Below are positions 9,312-19,634 of a DNA stretch of 64,000 nt, in pieces (the stretch's first letter is position 1; every line of letters begins with the position of its first letter). The notes below the pieces were generated by a model, which saw nothing but the letters and a program-made list of their open reading frames with translations, was not told the origin of the DNA and did not search any database. This DNA comes from an uncultured Shewanella sp. Lineage in GTDB: Bacteria > Pseudomonadota > Gammaproteobacteria > Enterobacterales > Shewanellaceae. The translations under genes were made by a program, and so were the position numbers. Location: contig NZ_CANMIO010000010.1 of NCBI RefSeq assembly GCF_947497935.1, forward strand, positions 62,001 to 126,000. Direction: 5' to 3'.

Positions 9312-9698
9312 TTATGCTTCAGTCTTAAGCAAGGATCCCGCCACTTCTGCAAGCTTTTGTGCCAACTCTAACGCTTCTTCATTTGGGATCTGCCGAATAA
9401 CATCGCCTGAGTCGACATCCATAACACTAACAACGCTCTGACCTGAGTATTCATCAACTTTAAAAGCTAAGCCTTTGCGCATCAATGACATCATATCAGT
9501 AAGCTCATTAACGACACCATGTAGCATTTCCTGTTGCGTTTCAGACTCCTCATTAACCAAAGCATTATTTAGCGCATCATTACTCTGGTTTTGTTGCCCT
9601 AAACCTGCCGATTTCTCAGTCTCCTGAACAGGAGGGGAGACTTCCAATTTTATCGCTGTAGGGTTTGTGGAACCTGCGTAACTCACATCCATTGTCAT
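9312..9698 (-). CDS. flaG: FlaG family flagellar protein
   Basis: FlaG is a small protein found beside flagellin and fliD in polar-flagellate bacteria; it influences filament length. The 128-residue product has a variable N-terminal part and the conserved C-terminal domain with SVMDVDSGDVIRQIPNEEAL. The ATG at 9698 is chosen because GGAGGT lies four bases upstream; the ATG six bases further in is also possible. It begins the flaG-fliD-fliT-fliS unit. No sigma-54 or sigma-28 site was clear upstream. Confidence 0.9.
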   Translation of the reverse strand: MTMDVSYAGSTNPTAIKLEVSPPVQETEKSAGLGQQNQSNDALNNALVNEESETQQEMLHGVVNELTDMMSLMRKGLAFKVDEYSGQSVVSVMDVDSGDVIRQIPNEEALELAQKLAEVAGSLLKTEA

Positions 9699-9763
9699 AT
9701 CTACCTCCACAACACTCTTAAAGACGCCAACCTCTACTCATAACGCCATATAATACAAACAAT

Positions 9764-9793
9764 AAAGGGAGACTCATAACGAATCTCCCTTTT
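9764..9793 (-). terminator. Terminator after the first flagellin gene
   Basis: A perfect nine-base stem (AAAGGGAGA with TCTCCCTTT, loop of 11) at 9764-9792 lies between the flagellin stop and flaG. On the minus strand it is followed by a T-rich stretch. It insulates the abundant flagellin transcript from flaG. Confidence 0.82.
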
Positions 9794-9838
9794 AAATTAC
9801 CGCTTTAAGCTTTTACTCTCAAACTGGAGCAAACTCGA

Positions 9839-10657
9839 TTAAAGAAGAGATAAAGCGACTTGTGGTAACTGGTTTGCCTGTGCAAGCATAGCTGAACCTG
9901 TTTGCTGTAGCACTTGGTTCTTAGTCATTGCAGCAGTTTCTTTAGCGAAGTCCACATCTACGATACGGCTCTTAGCATCTGCAACGTTAGCTTGAGTGTT
10001 TGCACTGTTGCTGATGTTGTGAGATAGACGGTTTTGAATCGCACCTAGCTCTGCTCGCTGACCATCGATATTTTTGATTGCCGCGTCAAGTTTACCAATT
10101 GCAGCATCACGACCAGCTGAAGTCGTTACGTCTAGTGTACCAACAGACAGTGTTGTAGCATCAGTCTTTTTAACGGTAACCGTTACGTCTTCACCATCTT
10201 GGTGACCAACTTGGAAGCTCTTACCACCAGAGAAACCACCGTCCATTAGTTTGGTATTACCAAATGCGGTAGTGTCACCGATAGAAGTGATCTCTGTCGC
10301 TAACTCATCCATTTCAGCTTTGATTGCTGTTAGGTCGTCTGCACTGTTTGCACCGTTTTCAGATTGAATGGCAAGGTCACGCATACGCTGAAGCATGTTT
10401 GTTTGCTCCTGCATCGCACCTTCAGAGATTTGCGCAATCGAAATTGCATCGTTAGCGTTACGCATACCAACTTCTAGACCACGAACCTGTGAATCTAGAC
10501 GGTTAGAAATTGCAAGACCCGCAGCATCGTCTTTCGCACCATTAATACGAAGACCACTTGATAGACGCTCCATAGAGGTAGCCAAGTTTTGGCTAGAAGC
10601 ATTCAAGTTCTTTTGTGCTTTCATTGAAGTCACGTTTGTATTTACTGTAATAGCCAT
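9839..10657 (-). CDS. Flagellin (proximal copy)
   Basis: Flagellin is the filament subunit exported through the flagellar type III system. The 272-residue product consists of the D0/D1 ends ([20 protein letters not shown]-terminal [20 protein letters not shown]) with a short central part, and lacks the large D2/D3 domains. The central region is Ser/Thr-rich and is the plausible target of the glycosylation genes at 34.8-51.3 kb. It is roughly 90% identical by eye to the next gene. A sigma-28 promoter lies about 82 bases upstream and a terminator follows. Confidence 0.95.
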   Translation of the reverse strand: MAITVNTNVTSMKAQKNLNASSQNLATSMERLSSGLRINGAKDDAAGLAISNRLDSQVRGLEVGMRNANDAISIAQISEGAMQEQTNMLQRMRDLAIQSENGANSADDLTAIKAEMDELATEITSIGDTTAFGNTKLMDGGFSGGKSFQVGHQDGEDVTVTVKKTDATTLSVGTLDVTTSAGRDAAIGKLDAAIKNIDGQRAELGAIQNRLSHNISNSANTQANVADAKSRIVDVDFAKETAAMTKNQVLQQTGSAMLAQANQLPQVALSLL

Positions 10658-10738
10658 AATTTGTTTCCTCTTAAAATACCTGGCTTTAAAACTTGCCTGT
10701 CTATTTACGCCAGGCGGGTCTATTGGGTTACAGTAACT

Positions 10739-10765
10739 TTAACGGCAGTGATTTTTTAATCTTTA
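10739..10765 (-). promoter_or_regulatory. Sigma-28 (FliA) promoter of the proximal flagellin gene
   Basis: On the minus strand TAAAGATT and GCCGTTAA are separated by 11 bases, matching the FliA consensus TAAAGTTT-N11-GCCGATAA. It lies about 80 bases before the flagellin start and is the late-class promoter expected for a major filament gene. Confidence 0.85.
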
Positions 10766-10863
10766 GTGCTTTTTAAAAAAAATTTAGTACTTTTAATGCA
10801 CACCTTTATAAAACAATAACTTAAAGAAATATAAAAATGATAATTTGTTGATATAAACAGAAA

Positions 10864-10897
10864 ATCCATATTCACTGCCTCGGCAGTCAATATGGAT
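10864..10897 (-). terminator. Strong terminator after the distal flagellin gene
   Basis: The arms ATCCATATT and AATATGGAT, with the inner arms ACTGCC and GGCAGT, form a near-perfect hairpin interrupted by one C/C mismatch. On the minus strand a TTTTC tract follows. It separates the two flagellin genes. Confidence 0.85.
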
Positions 10898-10948
10898 CTT
10901 TCTCACTCATCTGCTACTGCAGATTATCTGTCTAATTCAGCTAGAACA

Positions 10949-11770
10949 TTAGCCAAGAAGAGATAGTGCAACTTGTGGTAGCTGATTAGCTTGAGCAAGC
11001 ATAGAGCTACCTGTTTGTTGTAGTACCTGATTCTTTGTCATCTCAGCGGTTTCTTTAGCAAAATCGACATCCACGATACGGCTCTTAGCATCGGCAACGT
11101 TTGCCTGAGTATTAGCACTGTTACTGATGTTATGAGACAGGCGATTTTGTACCGCACCGAGCTCTGCACGTTGTGTATCGATATTTTTAATCGCCGCATC
11201 AATCTGACCAATAGCGGTATCACGGCCCGCTGAAGTTGTTACATCTAGCGCATTAACAGACAGCGTAGTCGCGTCAGTCTTTTTAACGGTAACCGTTACA
11301 TCTTCACCATCTTGGTGGCCGACCTGGAAGTTCTTACCGCCAGAGAAATCACCCGTCAATAGCTTGGTATTACCGAAAGCAGTACTGTCGCCAATAGCTG
11401 TAATTTCAGTGACTAACTGATCCATCTCTTCTTTAATAGCCGTTAAATCATCAGCGCTGTTGGCACCGTTTTCAGATTGGATAGCTAAGTCACGCATACG
11501 CTGCAGCATGTTTGTCTGTTCCTGCATCGCGCCTTCAGAGATTTGCGCAATCGAAATTGCATCGTTAGCGTTACGCATGCCAACTTCAAGACCGCGAACC
11601 TGTGAGTTCAAACGGTTAGAGATCGCCAAACCTGCAGCATCATCTTTTGCACTGTTAATACGAAGACCACTAGATAGACGCTCCATTGATGTCGCTAGAC
11701 CCTGACTAGAGGTATTAAGGTTCTTCTGTGCCTTCATCGATGTAACGTTAGTATTAACGGTAATAGCCAT
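10949..11770 (-). CDS. Flagellin (distal copy)
   Basis: A second filament subunit of 273 residues with the same D0/D1-only architecture. It differs from its neighbour at a few dozen positions, mainly around residues 115-205, so the pair is a tandem duplication. In other Shewanella the two flagellins occupy different parts of the filament; whether that holds here is inference. The gap to flgL is only 94 bases and I could not find a convincing sigma-28 or sigma-54 site in it. It does hold an inverted repeat (GCCAAG/CTTGGC, about 11799-11818). A strong terminator follows the gene. Confidence 0.94.
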   Translation of the reverse strand: MAITVNTNVTSMKAQKNLNTSSQGLATSMERLSSGLRINSAKDDAAGLAISNRLNSQVRGLEVGMRNANDAISIAQISEGAMQEQTNMLQRMRDLAIQSENGANSADDLTAIKEEMDQLVTEITAIGDSTAFGNTKLLTGDFSGGKNFQVGHQDGEDVTVTVKKTDATTLSVNALDVTTSAGRDTAIGQIDAAIKNIDTQRAELGAVQNRLSHNISNSANTQANVADAKSRIVDVDFAKETAEMTKNQVLQQTGSSMLAQANQLPQVALSLLG

Positions 11771-11864
11771 CTTTAATTTCCTTTATCTAAAGTTGCCGCC
11801 AAGACTTCAGACTTGGCTAATTTCGGTTAATTTGAGTTCGAGTTATTTAGGCCCACATTACCTA

Positions 11865-13055
11865 TTAGATATAATCAAATAGTGACACTGTGCCGACCTT
11901 AGTAAATACGCTTGATGCGGCATTTAGAGCTTGTTGCTGTTGCTCCAATTGCGTTATCGCCTCGGCATAATCTAAATCTTCCAACATAGATAAAGCCGAG
12001 TTGTTTACAATCTTTTCTTCTTCATGAGTCGCGCTATAACTGTCTAAGCTTTTTAAGCTATTACCAGCTACACCTCGTGCAACATCCAATTGTTTCATTC
12101 CGCTGTCGATATTATTCAACATCTGTGCCAACTCTGACTTACCTGCGGGTGTATTTACCTTATTGGGATCTTCGATTAGCGCAATGGCACTATTAATGGT
12201 ATCCAGCAAACTTACTTCAGGCTTATGCTCCATGGTAAATGAGTCCCCCGGTGCGGGTTTACCATCGAGTTTCACTTCTATACCGTTAAATGAAACTGGG
12301 TTGTTGGGATCAAATGCTGTCACCGTGGTTACTACTGTGTTTGACGAATCTCTAACCTCTAAATCATTACCTACCATGTTAAATGTGTAGGTATCTGCAA
12401 GGTGTGTCGCTGGATCTGTCACTTTAGCGCTCTCGACGCAAAACTCACCCGTTTGAGAGGCCAAATAATTGACGCTATAATCCCCTAAACCATTAGCAGA
12501 ATTCATAAAAGCGAGATCACCAGGAATATTGGCACCAATAGTCGTGCCCGATGCAACCACGCTATCTCGTACGCCACTATCACCGTGATATACCACATTA
12601 CCGCTGGCATCGAATTCAAAAGGCTGACTGTCGGTATTAAATCCACTGAACAAGTAATTACCCGATTCATCCTTACTGTTGGCTATCACCATCAACTCTT
12701 CTAGGCTTCCGCGCATCTCATCGGCAACAGTTTGCCGATCAGAGTCGGTTAATGTGCCGTTTACTGCCCTAAGAACTTGCTCCCTGACACTGCTAGCGAT
12801 CGTTGCCGCACTGCCAAGTTTACTTTCAGAGATAGACAGACGGTTTTTGGTATAATCAATATTTTTCAAAAACTGATCGACTATGGCATTTTGTTGATTC
12901 AGATTGCCAATTCCCGCAGCCGCAACCGGATCATCCCCAGCAGTATTAACGCGCTTCCCTGTCGATAACTGCTCTATAATCTGGCTCGTTAGCGATTGCT
13001 TTTGAGTCACACTATTAATGTTTTGATGAAACATTTGCGCGGTTGAAATTCGCAT
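11865..13055 (-). CDS. flgL: Hook-filament junction protein FlgL
   Basis: FlgL (HAP3) is the second junction protein, between FlgK and the filament. The 396-residue product starts MRISTAQMFHQNINSVTQKQ and has the flagellin-like N-domain with LSTGKRVNTAGDDPVAA. Its C-terminal helix resembles the flagellin D0 end. It follows flgK by 51 bases in the same unit and is of normal length. Confidence 0.94.
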   Translation of the reverse strand: MRISTAQMFHQNINSVTQKQSLTSQIIEQLSTGKRVNTAGDDPVAAAGIGNLNQQNAIVDQFLKNIDYTKNRLSISESKLGSAATIASSVREQVLRAVNGTLTDSDRQTVADEMRGSLEELMVIANSKDESGNYLFSGFNTDSQPFEFDASGNVVYHGDSGVRDSVVASGTTIGANIPGDLAFMNSANGLGDYSVNYLASQTGEFCVESAKVTDPATHLADTYTFNMVGNDLEVRDSSNTVVTTVTAFDPNNPVSFNGIEVKLDGKPAPGDSFTMEHKPEVSLLDTINSAIALIEDPNKVNTPAGKSELAQMLNNIDSGMKQLDVARGVAGNSLKSLDSYSATHEEEKIVNNSALSMLEDLDYAEAITQLEQQQQALNAASSVFTKVGTVSLFDYI

Positions 13056-13106
13056 AGTCTTAATTCCTAAATCCTATTCCTGTGGTCACTCTTTAAAGCT
13101 TCAGAG

Positions 13107-15029
13107 TTAGCGCAGTGAGCTAAATAGTGTGTTAAATATTTCATTGGCTGTGGTCATGATCCGAGCCGATGCTTGATAAGACTGCTGAAAACGCATCAAA
13201 TTTGCCGCCTCCTCATCAAGGTTAACCCCAGACACACTTTGAACTCGGGTATAGGCCTGGTTAAAAATCGCTTCAGCCGATCCCATAGACATTTCTGCCG
13301 ACTTAGTCTTACTGCCCACCCCCACAGTTGTGTTTTCAAATACATCCGTAAGCGTTGTTTTGCCGCCATTCATCAGTTTGGCTTCGTTTAACTTAGCCAT
13401 GTTCACCATGTTGCTGTTATCACCTTCGGCGAAGGACAAGTCGAAAGTAAACTTCTCTGTAGTCGCCGCAGTAGAATCAATCTCGAAGGTAAAACCGTGA
13501 GCACTGATATTAGGCGGAGTGTAAGCCGCAGCCGCGCCAAGTGAGGTACCGTTAACATCAAACACTTCAAATGTTGGTGGTACCGCCGATGGGTCGACTT
13601 CAAATGTGAGCTCAGAGCCAGTAACGGGAAAATTAATGTCGGTTCTATCATCGATGCTTACGAGATTAACTTGGCTATTGCCAGTATTCGCCGCATCGGC
13701 GGTAATTTTAGTACCTGCTGCTGCGATACCTTTAGGGTCGGTCATTTCAACCGATAATGAAGCCGCTGCACTTGAAGTTGGGCGAATTTCAAAGGTATCA
13801 CCCGAGGCCAGCGCACCTGCATCGATATTGATACTAAAACCATTAGCGCCTTCAAGTTTGGTACCGTTAAGTGTTAGCGGCGTAATATTGCCGCTAACGG
13901 CATCTTTTAACTCATAGGTCGATGGTGCGGTGAATTTAAGCTCATAACTACTGCCTGTTAAACTGCCCACATCATCAATGTTAACGCTTAGATTTGCTGT
14001 ACCAGTATTACTTGATAGTGCGCCAACACGACCTAGTTGCATCGAAGGATCGTTAATATCGGTAAAAATATTGGCGCCCACTTGACCATTGAGATCGAAG
14101 CCTTGTGCTTGAGCTTGATTAAACGCGTCGCTTACCCCTAAGGCAAATTGACCTAGTTCCATTTGCGAGGGCAGCAATGTTTCATCGCGATAATTAACTA
14201 GAGCCCCTAACTGGCCGCCAAGTTTGCTTGCATCAACAATCATACTTTTATCACCCGATTGCGCGGTGATCTGTAACTCATTCGGGTAGGGGTCGCCCTG
14301 CACTGTGCCCATTTGCATCGACATCTCGCCGGAAACCAGCATCATAGATCCGCCTAACATCACGCTCTTAGCACCGGATTCAAGCGGCACTACGTTGACA
14401 GAGGCATACTCGCTCAGCTCTAGGATCAAGGCATCTTGCTTGTCCAGTAACTGCATATCTTGACCCTGAGACTTCATCAGTTCACGGTTAATGCTGCCTA
14501 GCTCATTACTGATCTCATTTATTCGGTCGGTAACCGCTGAGATCTGATCATTGGTCTGAGTCATCTGACTATCGAGATGCCCTTGCATCTGATTAATGCT
14601 GTTAGCTAATTGGTTAGCACTGGTCAGCATTGAACCTCGTAGCCCCAAATCACCGGGGATATCAGCCAGTGCGTTCATGCTAGCGAAGAAATCATTTAAT
14701 CCTTGCGGTACCGCCTTACCAATTTGCGAGAACAGTTGGTCAAGCTCGCTCATCTTAGTAAAAGTGGTTTGTGATTCACTGACAGCGGTAGAGCCAATGC
14801 GTAACTCTCTTGTGGCATAGTCGTTATAGACACGCTTGACATCAGACACATAGGTACCCGCGCCATAAAAGTCATTGCCCATGCGCTGTGAGTCCAGCGC
14901 CGACTGTGAGACCACCTGGCGGTTATAGCCTGCCGTATTGGCATTGGCGATGTTATTACTGGTTATCGCCAGCTGAGACTGTGAAGCCAGTACACCTGTG
15001 CGAGCAATATTCATTAGATCTAAAGACAT
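13107..15029 (-). CDS. flgK: Hook-filament junction protein FlgK
   Basis: FlgK (HAP1) is the first junction protein on the distal end of the hook. The 640-residue protein has the conserved rod/hook N-terminus (SLDLMNIARTGVLASQSQL, then SNNIANANTAGYNRQ). The C-terminus has EEAANLMRFQQSYQASARIM. A long variable middle (residues about 300-540) contains repeated threonine- and aspartate-rich beta segments. It lies 43 bases after flgJ and is normal for the family. Confidence 0.95.
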   Translation of the reverse strand: MSLDLMNIARTGVLASQSQLAITSNNIANANTAGYNRQVVSQSALDSQRMGNDFYGAGTYVSDVKRVYNDYATRELRIGSTAVSESQTTFTKMSELDQLFSQIGKAVPQGLNDFFASMNALADIPGDLGLRGSMLTSANQLANSINQMQGHLDSQMTQTNDQISAVTDRINEISNELGSINRELMKSQGQDMQLLDKQDALILELSEYASVNVVPLESGAKSVMLGGSMMLVSGEMSMQMGTVQGDPYPNELQITAQSGDKSMIVDASKLGGQLGALVNYRDETLLPSQMELGQFALGVSDAFNQAQAQGFDLNGQVGANIFTDINDPSMQLGRVGALSSNTGTANLSVNIDDVGSLTGSSYELKFTAPSTYELKDAVSGNITPLTLNGTKLEGANGFSINIDAGALASGDTFEIRPTSSAAASLSVEMTDPKGIAAAGTKITADAANTGNSQVNLVSIDDRTDINFPVTGSELTFEVDPSAVPPTFEVFDVNGTSLGAAAAYTPPNISAHGFTFEIDSTAATTEKFTFDLSFAEGDNSNMVNMAKLNEAKLMNGGKTTLTDVFENTTVGVGSKTKSAEMSMGSAEAIFNQAYTRVQSVSGVNLDEEAANLMRFQQSYQASARIMTTANEIFNTLFSSLR

Positions 15030-15072
15030 GCGTACTGGCTCCTTGCTTCAAGAGGTTTCACAAAATGATTTT

Positions 15073-16179
15073 TCATTGCTTAACCCCTTGTAAGACATCT
15101 TTGAAGTCTCGAGTAATCGTTTTCATCACCTGAATAACCTTATCGGCATATTTAGGGTCGGTAGCGTAGCCAGCATCTTGCAAAGAGCGAATAAAAGCTT
15201 GTGGATTAGCTGCCTGCTTCATTGCATCTTGATATCGCTCCCCGTTGGAGACAAATGAGACAAAGTCATTAAAGCTCTGACCGATATCGTCATAAACCCT
15301 GAAATTAGCTCGCTGCTTAACCGCGATCCCTTGCTCATATTCCAGGGTGCTCACCGATGCTTGTTCGCCTTGCCAACGGTTATCAGCCTTAATATTAAAT
15401 AGATTATTACTTTGCTGACCTTGATGGCCTTTCACCATCTTTTGACCCCAGCCTGTTTCTAGCGCAGATTGTGCAATCAAGACTTCGGGTGTGGTTCCTA
15501 AGGTTTGAGCCGCTTTTTGTGCATGAGGATATAAACGCGCCACAAACTCATCTTGGCTGGTAAAATTTGCCTGAGACTTATCAGCATTGGCTGCCGCCGA
15601 CGGCAATACTTTGCCACTCAATACTGAATCTAATGTTTGAGTCTTGGCGCTAAAAGTTGGTGCTGGAGCAACTTGAGCGCTATTAGCCTGAGACTGAGCC
15701 ACAAAGGGAGCAGCTTGAGCAAATGGATCAGCTTGAACAGATGTAACATCAGCAGTGGCAACACGAGAACTCGGCATCTGCAGCATATCCGGTCTACCCA
15801 TGGTCAATGCTGCAGCCTTAGAGCCGGCGTTGATATCACCACGTAGTACAGAGGCCGGCGTCATTGGACTGTTGGCTGGGTCAAGTTGCTGCACCATTAA
15901 ATCGGCTAGGCCCAACATACCTTCACCCGACAGATTGAGCGACATCTGCTGATCATGCATCTGCTCATAAAACTTGGTGTACTGGCTGTTCATTGGGCTG
16001 TCAGATTCAAACACAGCATTGGCGTCACGCATGCTTTGCATCAGCATCTGTACGAAGATCCCTTCGAATTGCTGAGCAACTTCTTTTAACGCACTGGTTT
16101 CATCGTTTTGAGCCTTGGACCTTAATGAGTCCAAGCCTCCAAGATCCAGAAATTGCGATGCGTTCGACAGCTTTTCCAT
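15073..16179 (-). CDS. flgJ: Bifunctional rod-assembly protein and peptidoglycan hydrolase FlgJ
   Basis: FlgJ opens the peptidoglycan layer for the growing rod. The 368-residue protein has the N-terminal rod-binding domain (residues about 30-100, QQFEGIFVQMLMQSMRDAN). A Gln/Ala/Pro-rich linker follows, then a C-terminal glucosaminidase domain with the catalytic glutamate at 241 in SALETGWGQK. The two-domain form is normal in gammaproteobacteria. It lies between flgI and flgK with small gaps. Confidence 0.94.
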   Translation of the reverse strand: MEKLSNASQFLDLGGLDSLRSKAQNDETSALKEVAQQFEGIFVQMLMQSMRDANAVFESDSPMNSQYTKFYEQMHDQQMSLNLSGEGMLGLADLMVQQLDPANSPMTPASVLRGDINAGSKAAALTMGRPDMLQMPSSRVATADVTSVQADPFAQAAPFVAQSQANSAQVAPAPTFSAKTQTLDSVLSGKVLPSAAANADKSQANFTSQDEFVARLYPHAQKAAQTLGTTPEVLIAQSALETGWGQKMVKGHQGQQSNNLFNIKADNRWQGEQASVSTLEYEQGIAVKQRANFRVYDDIGQSFNDFVSFVSNGERYQDAMKQAANPQAFIRSLQDAGYATDPKYADKVIQVMKTITRDFKDVLQGVKQ

Positions 16180-16207
16180 GACACCTTTCCAATAAAACTG
16201 ACAATAT

Positions 16208-17302
16208 TTAGATAATTATCAGTTCACCATGCAAAGCGCCTGCCATCTTTAACGCTTCTAGAATAGCAAGTACATCAGAAGGCGCTGCGCCTACCAAGTT
16301 AACAGCCCTGACGAGCTCGTCTAGCGTGGTGCCGGGGTTAAACATAAACATGCGACTGTCTTCTTCTGCCACATCAATTGTACTGTCTGTCGTCACTACA
16401 GTTTGCCCATTACCGAAGGCATTAGGCTGAGAAACTTGGGTGGCTTCAGCGATTGTCACCGTTAAGCCACCATGGGTTACAGCTGCTGGCAATAATTTGA
16501 CGTTTTGACCCACAACAATTGTGCCAGTACGAGAATTGACAATCACCTTGGCAGACTCAGCAGCTGGCTCGACTTCAATATTCTCAAGGGTTGCCAAAAA
16601 TGACACTCGCTGAGATACATCTCTTGGGGCACTCACTTGCACCGATGTCGCATCGAGAGGTCTTGCCATGCCTGGGCCTAGTAAGTCATTAATCGAATCA
16701 GCTAAACGCTTCGCGGTAGAGAAATCGGCGCGGCGCAAGTTAAAGGTCAAGTGATCGCCCGTAGAAAAAGGCGTCGCCACGGTACGCTCAATGATGGCGC
16801 CATTGGGAATTCGACCGACTGTTGGCGTGTTTTGCACCACCTTTGAGCCATCCATGCCTTCGGCGCTAAAGCCACTGACCACCATGCTGCCTTGAGCTAT
16901 CGCGTACACATTACCGTCGACCCCTTTTAGAAAGGTCTGCAGCAGCATGCCACCCCGTAAGCTTTTTGCCTCACCTAAGCTTGAAACCGTCACATCTAAG
17001 GTTTGACCCGGTTTAATAAACGGCGGCATTTCTGCGCTCACGGCAACAACCGCAATGTTTTTAATCTTAGGTCTGAAATTATCAGGCAGATTAATACCAA
17101 AGTTTTTCAGCATAGTTTTAAAGGTCTGCTCGGTATAGCGGGTCTTCTCACCCGTCCCCGGCAAACCCACCACTAAGCCGTAACCAATCAGCTGGTTACT
17201 ACGAACCCCTTGTACATTAGCGATATCCTTGATCCGCTGTGCATGTACTGGGGCGCTCAAGGCTAAGATTGCACAGAGCAAAACCAATTTTAATTTCATC
17301 AT
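16208..17302 (-). CDS. flgI: Flagellar P-ring protein FlgI
   Basis: FlgI forms the P ring in the periplasm around the distal rod. The 364-residue precursor has a signal peptide cleaved after APVHA. The mature start [20 protein letters not shown] is highly conserved, and the C-terminus has [32 protein letters not shown] six bases before the ATG supports this start. It is followed by flgJ 28 bases on. Confidence 0.96.
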   Translation of the reverse strand: MMKLKLVLLCAILALSAPVHAQRIKDIANVQGVRSNQLIGYGLVVGLPGTGEKTRYTEQTFKTMLKNFGINLPDNFRPKIKNIAVVAVSAEMPPFIKPGQTLDVTVSSLGEAKSLRGGMLLQTFLKGVDGNVYAIAQGSMVVSGFSAEGMDGSKVVQNTPTVGRIPNGAIIERTVATPFSTGDHLTFNLRRADFSTAKRLADSINDLLGPGMARPLDATSVQVSAPRDVSQRVSFLATLENIEVEPAAESAKVIVNSRTGTIVVGQNVKLLPAAVTHGGLTVTIAEATQVSQPNAFGNGQTVVTTDSTIDVAEEDSRMFMFNPGTTLDELVRAVNLVGAAPSDVLAILEALKMAGALHGELIII

Positions 17303-17339
17303 CCTAAATCCTTAATCTGGGCTCATACCAAAGGTCGGC

Positions 17340-18014
17340 CTAGAATGGCCACCAGCTACCCATAAAGAACGAAGCTAACCAACCCACTTTCTGCACTTCA
17401 GCAAATGTTCCGGTGCCGCTGTACTGAATACGTGCATTGGCGACTCGCTGTGAGTCAATCGTATTGTCTGGTCGAATATCTTGCGCTCGCACAATACCTG
17501 TGATGCGAACGAACTCGTCACCGTTATTAATGCTTATCCATTTTTCACCGCGGATCACCAAGTTACCGTTGTTCAGCACCTGCATCACATTCGCCGAGAT
17601 ACTGCCTGACAAACTGTTGCTTTGATCTGCATCTGATTCACGTTTGGTGTTCATGCTGTCTTTGTAGCGCAGATCGATAGGATTACCGCCGATGGTGACA
17701 TTGCCGCCGCCAGCATAAATGGGATCAAGCGATAAATCGGTACCTTTAGAGATCTCGTTATTAGCGCTCTTTTTCGCCTGAGTCTGCTCCATCAACATCA
17801 CAGTTATGATGTCACCCACCTTCAAGGCTTTAATATCTGAATAGAGGCTAGATGCCTGACTATCTTGATACATAGAGCCTGTTGCAGCGATTTTAGTCGG
17901 CGGCGCCTCGGGATAAACTGGCGCATAATAGGGATCGTCAGCAATCGGCTTACCATTGGTCGAGTTGCAACCCGATAAGGCAGCCATAAAGATAAATGCC
18001 CACAAACGCTTCAT
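17340..18014 (-). CDS. flgH: Flagellar L-ring lipoprotein FlgH
   Basis: FlgH forms the L ring in the outer membrane. The 224-residue precursor has a lipoprotein signal with lipobox LSGC and the conserved motif [28 protein letters not shown] chose the ATG at 18014, since AGAGG is suitably placed; an in-frame TTG six bases earlier is too close to it. It follows flgG closely and precedes flgI. Confidence 0.95.
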   Translation of the reverse strand: MKRLWAFIFMAALSGCNSTNGKPIADDPYYAPVYPEAPPTKIAATGSMYQDSQASSLYSDIKALKVGDIITVMLMEQTQAKKSANNEISKGTDLSLDPIYAGGGNVTIGGNPIDLRYKDSMNTKRESDADQSNSLSGSISANVMQVLNNGNLVIRGEKWISINNGDEFVRITGIVRAQDIRPDNTIDSQRVANARIQYSGTGTFAEVQKVGWLASFFMGSWWPF

Positions 18015-18036
18015 AATCAAAGCCTCTTAAAAAATC

Positions 18037-18825
18037 TTAAAGATTTTGGTTAACGTAAGACAGCATCTGGTCAACCGCTGAGATCACTTTTGAGTTCATC
18101 TCATAAATACGCTGACTCTCGATCAAGTTAACCAACTCTTCGGTCACGTTAACGTTTGAAGTTTCAAGCGCACCTTGACGAATAGCACCCATACCATCAA
18201 GCGAAGCGGTGCCTTGGATTGGTGTGCCGCTCGCGCCCGTTTCCATATACAAGTTTTGCCCCATAGGATCGAGTCCTGACGGATTAATAAAGTCAGATAT
18301 CGCTAACTGCCCCACCACTTGGTTTTCAGCATTACCTGGGGTCTTAACTGAAACCTCACCTTCTGCCGATACCGTAATACTGGTGGCATCGTCTGGAATA
18401 GTGATCGAAGGCTGGACCACATAACCCGACCCTGGCGTTACGATCTGTCCGGTATCATCTAAGCTAAACTGGCCATTACGGGTATAAGCGGCAGTACCGT
18501 CTGGAAGTTGCACTTCAAAAAATCCAGGTCCTTCAACCATCAAATCTAACGAGTTATCCGTTGTGAGCATGTTGCCCTGGGTAAACATCTCTTGGGTGGC
18601 CACGACCTTAGTACCCGCACCAATACTTAAGCCATTTGGCATCTTAGTATTAGATGCACTGATGCCACCGGCTTGATTGACGTTTTGATAGAGCAAGTCT
18701 TCAAACACCGCACGGCTTTTTTTAAATCCAACGGTGCTGGCGTTAGCCACGTTGTTAGAAATTACAGAAATATCGGTTTGCTGAGCGTCTAAACCAGTCT
18801 TACTTATCCATAAAGCGGGATGCAT
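18037..18825 (-). CDS. flgG: Distal rod protein FlgG
   Basis: FlgG builds the distal rod. The 262-residue product has the rod/hook N-terminal motif (ALWISKTGLDAQQTDISVISNNVANASTVGFK, in part). The C-terminus has the ETSNVNVTEELVNLIESQR-type segment conserved across axial proteins. Its length and position between flgF and flgH are standard. Confidence 0.96.
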   Translation of the reverse strand: MHPALWISKTGLDAQQTDISVISNNVANASTVGFKKSRAVFEDLLYQNVNQAGGISASNTKMPNGLSIGAGTKVVATQEMFTQGNMLTTDNSLDLMVEGPGFFEVQLPDGTAAYTRNGQFSLDDTGQIVTPGSGYVVQPSITIPDDATSITVSAEGEVSVKTPGNAENQVVGQLAISDFINPSGLDPMGQNLYMETGASGTPIQGTASLDGMGAIRQGALETSNVNVTEELVNLIESQRIYEMNSKVISAVDQMLSYVNQNL

Positions 18826-18835
18826 AGTATCTCTC

Positions 18836-19579
18836 CTAGCTTATGCGCATTAAGGAAGAGGACGCGCGATCGTTCTCTTCTGCGGTTTTCATCATTTTCA
18901 CTTGCATCTCGAACTGACGCTGCAGGTCAATCATAGATACCATTTCGTGGACTGCATTGACGTTGCTGCCTTCGACTGCGCCACTTAGCAGACCAACGCT
19001 CGGGTCAGCCGGTGCATTCTCACCAGACATCAAACGGAACAAACCGTCTTCCCCGCGCATTAAATTTTCATTTCCTGGGTTGACCAACTTGATGCGGGCA
19101 ACCTCTTCAACCACCTCGGCAGTCGCTCCCGATGGACGTACAGACACGATGCCATCTTGAGAGATTTCGACTTTTTCAATCGGCAGCGGCAATACAATAG
19201 GACCATTGTCGCCCATCACTGCGGTGCCTTTATCATTACGCAGTACACCAGAGTTATCGAAACGTAGGCTGCCTGAGCGGGTATAAGCTTCACCGCCATT
19301 TTCGGCTTGCACCGCAATCCAGCCATCACCTTTTACGGCAATATCTAAATCACGCCCAGTGGTCTTTATCGGACCACTGGCAAAATTAGCTGACGGAGTT
19401 TCGGTCATGGAGAACACGCGTGTAGGCAAACCTTCGCCAAATGCCTGCATTGAGCGAGCTTGGGCGAGAGAGGATTTAAATCCATCGGTATTGGCGTTGG
19501 CTAAATTGTTGGCACTGACCGCCAACGAATTCATATTCTGTTTTGCGCCGCTCATCGCGACATAGAGCAATTTGTCCAC
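18836..19579 (-). CDS. flgF: Proximal rod protein FlgF
   Basis: FlgF is one of the proximal rod subunits. The 247-residue product begins VDKLLYVAMSGAKQNMN (translated Met) and has the axial motif SANNLANANTDGFK and the C-terminal EGSNVNAVHEMVSMIDLQRQFE. I chose the GTG at 19579 because GGAG lies six bases upstream; an earlier in-frame start at 19633 would add 18 unrelated residues. Repeat-rich DNA of about 650 bases separates it from flgE, unusual inside what is normally one operon. Confidence 0.94.
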   Translation of the reverse strand: MDKLLYVAMSGAKQNMNSLAVSANNLANANTDGFKSSLAQARSMQAFGEGLPTRVFSMTETPSANFASGPIKTTGRDLDIAVKGDGWIAVQAENGGEAYTRSGSLRFDNSGVLRNDKGTAVMGDNGPIVLPLPIEKVEISQDGIVSVRPSGATAEVVEEVARIKLVNPGNENLMRGEDGLFRLMSGENAPADPSVGLLSGAVEGSNVNAVHEMVSMIDLQRQFEMQVKMMKTAEENDRASSSLMRIS

Positions 19580-19634
19580 GTAACACTCCGTCAAACTTCC
19601 GTCTAACGAAATAAATAGCAAACATCGTGCCAAG

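Noticed and set aside
11799..11818. Terminator between flgL and the distal flagellin gene
   Set aside because: The GCCAAG/CTTGGC inverted repeat has only six pairs and no T-run; it is mentioned under the flagellin entry but not called.
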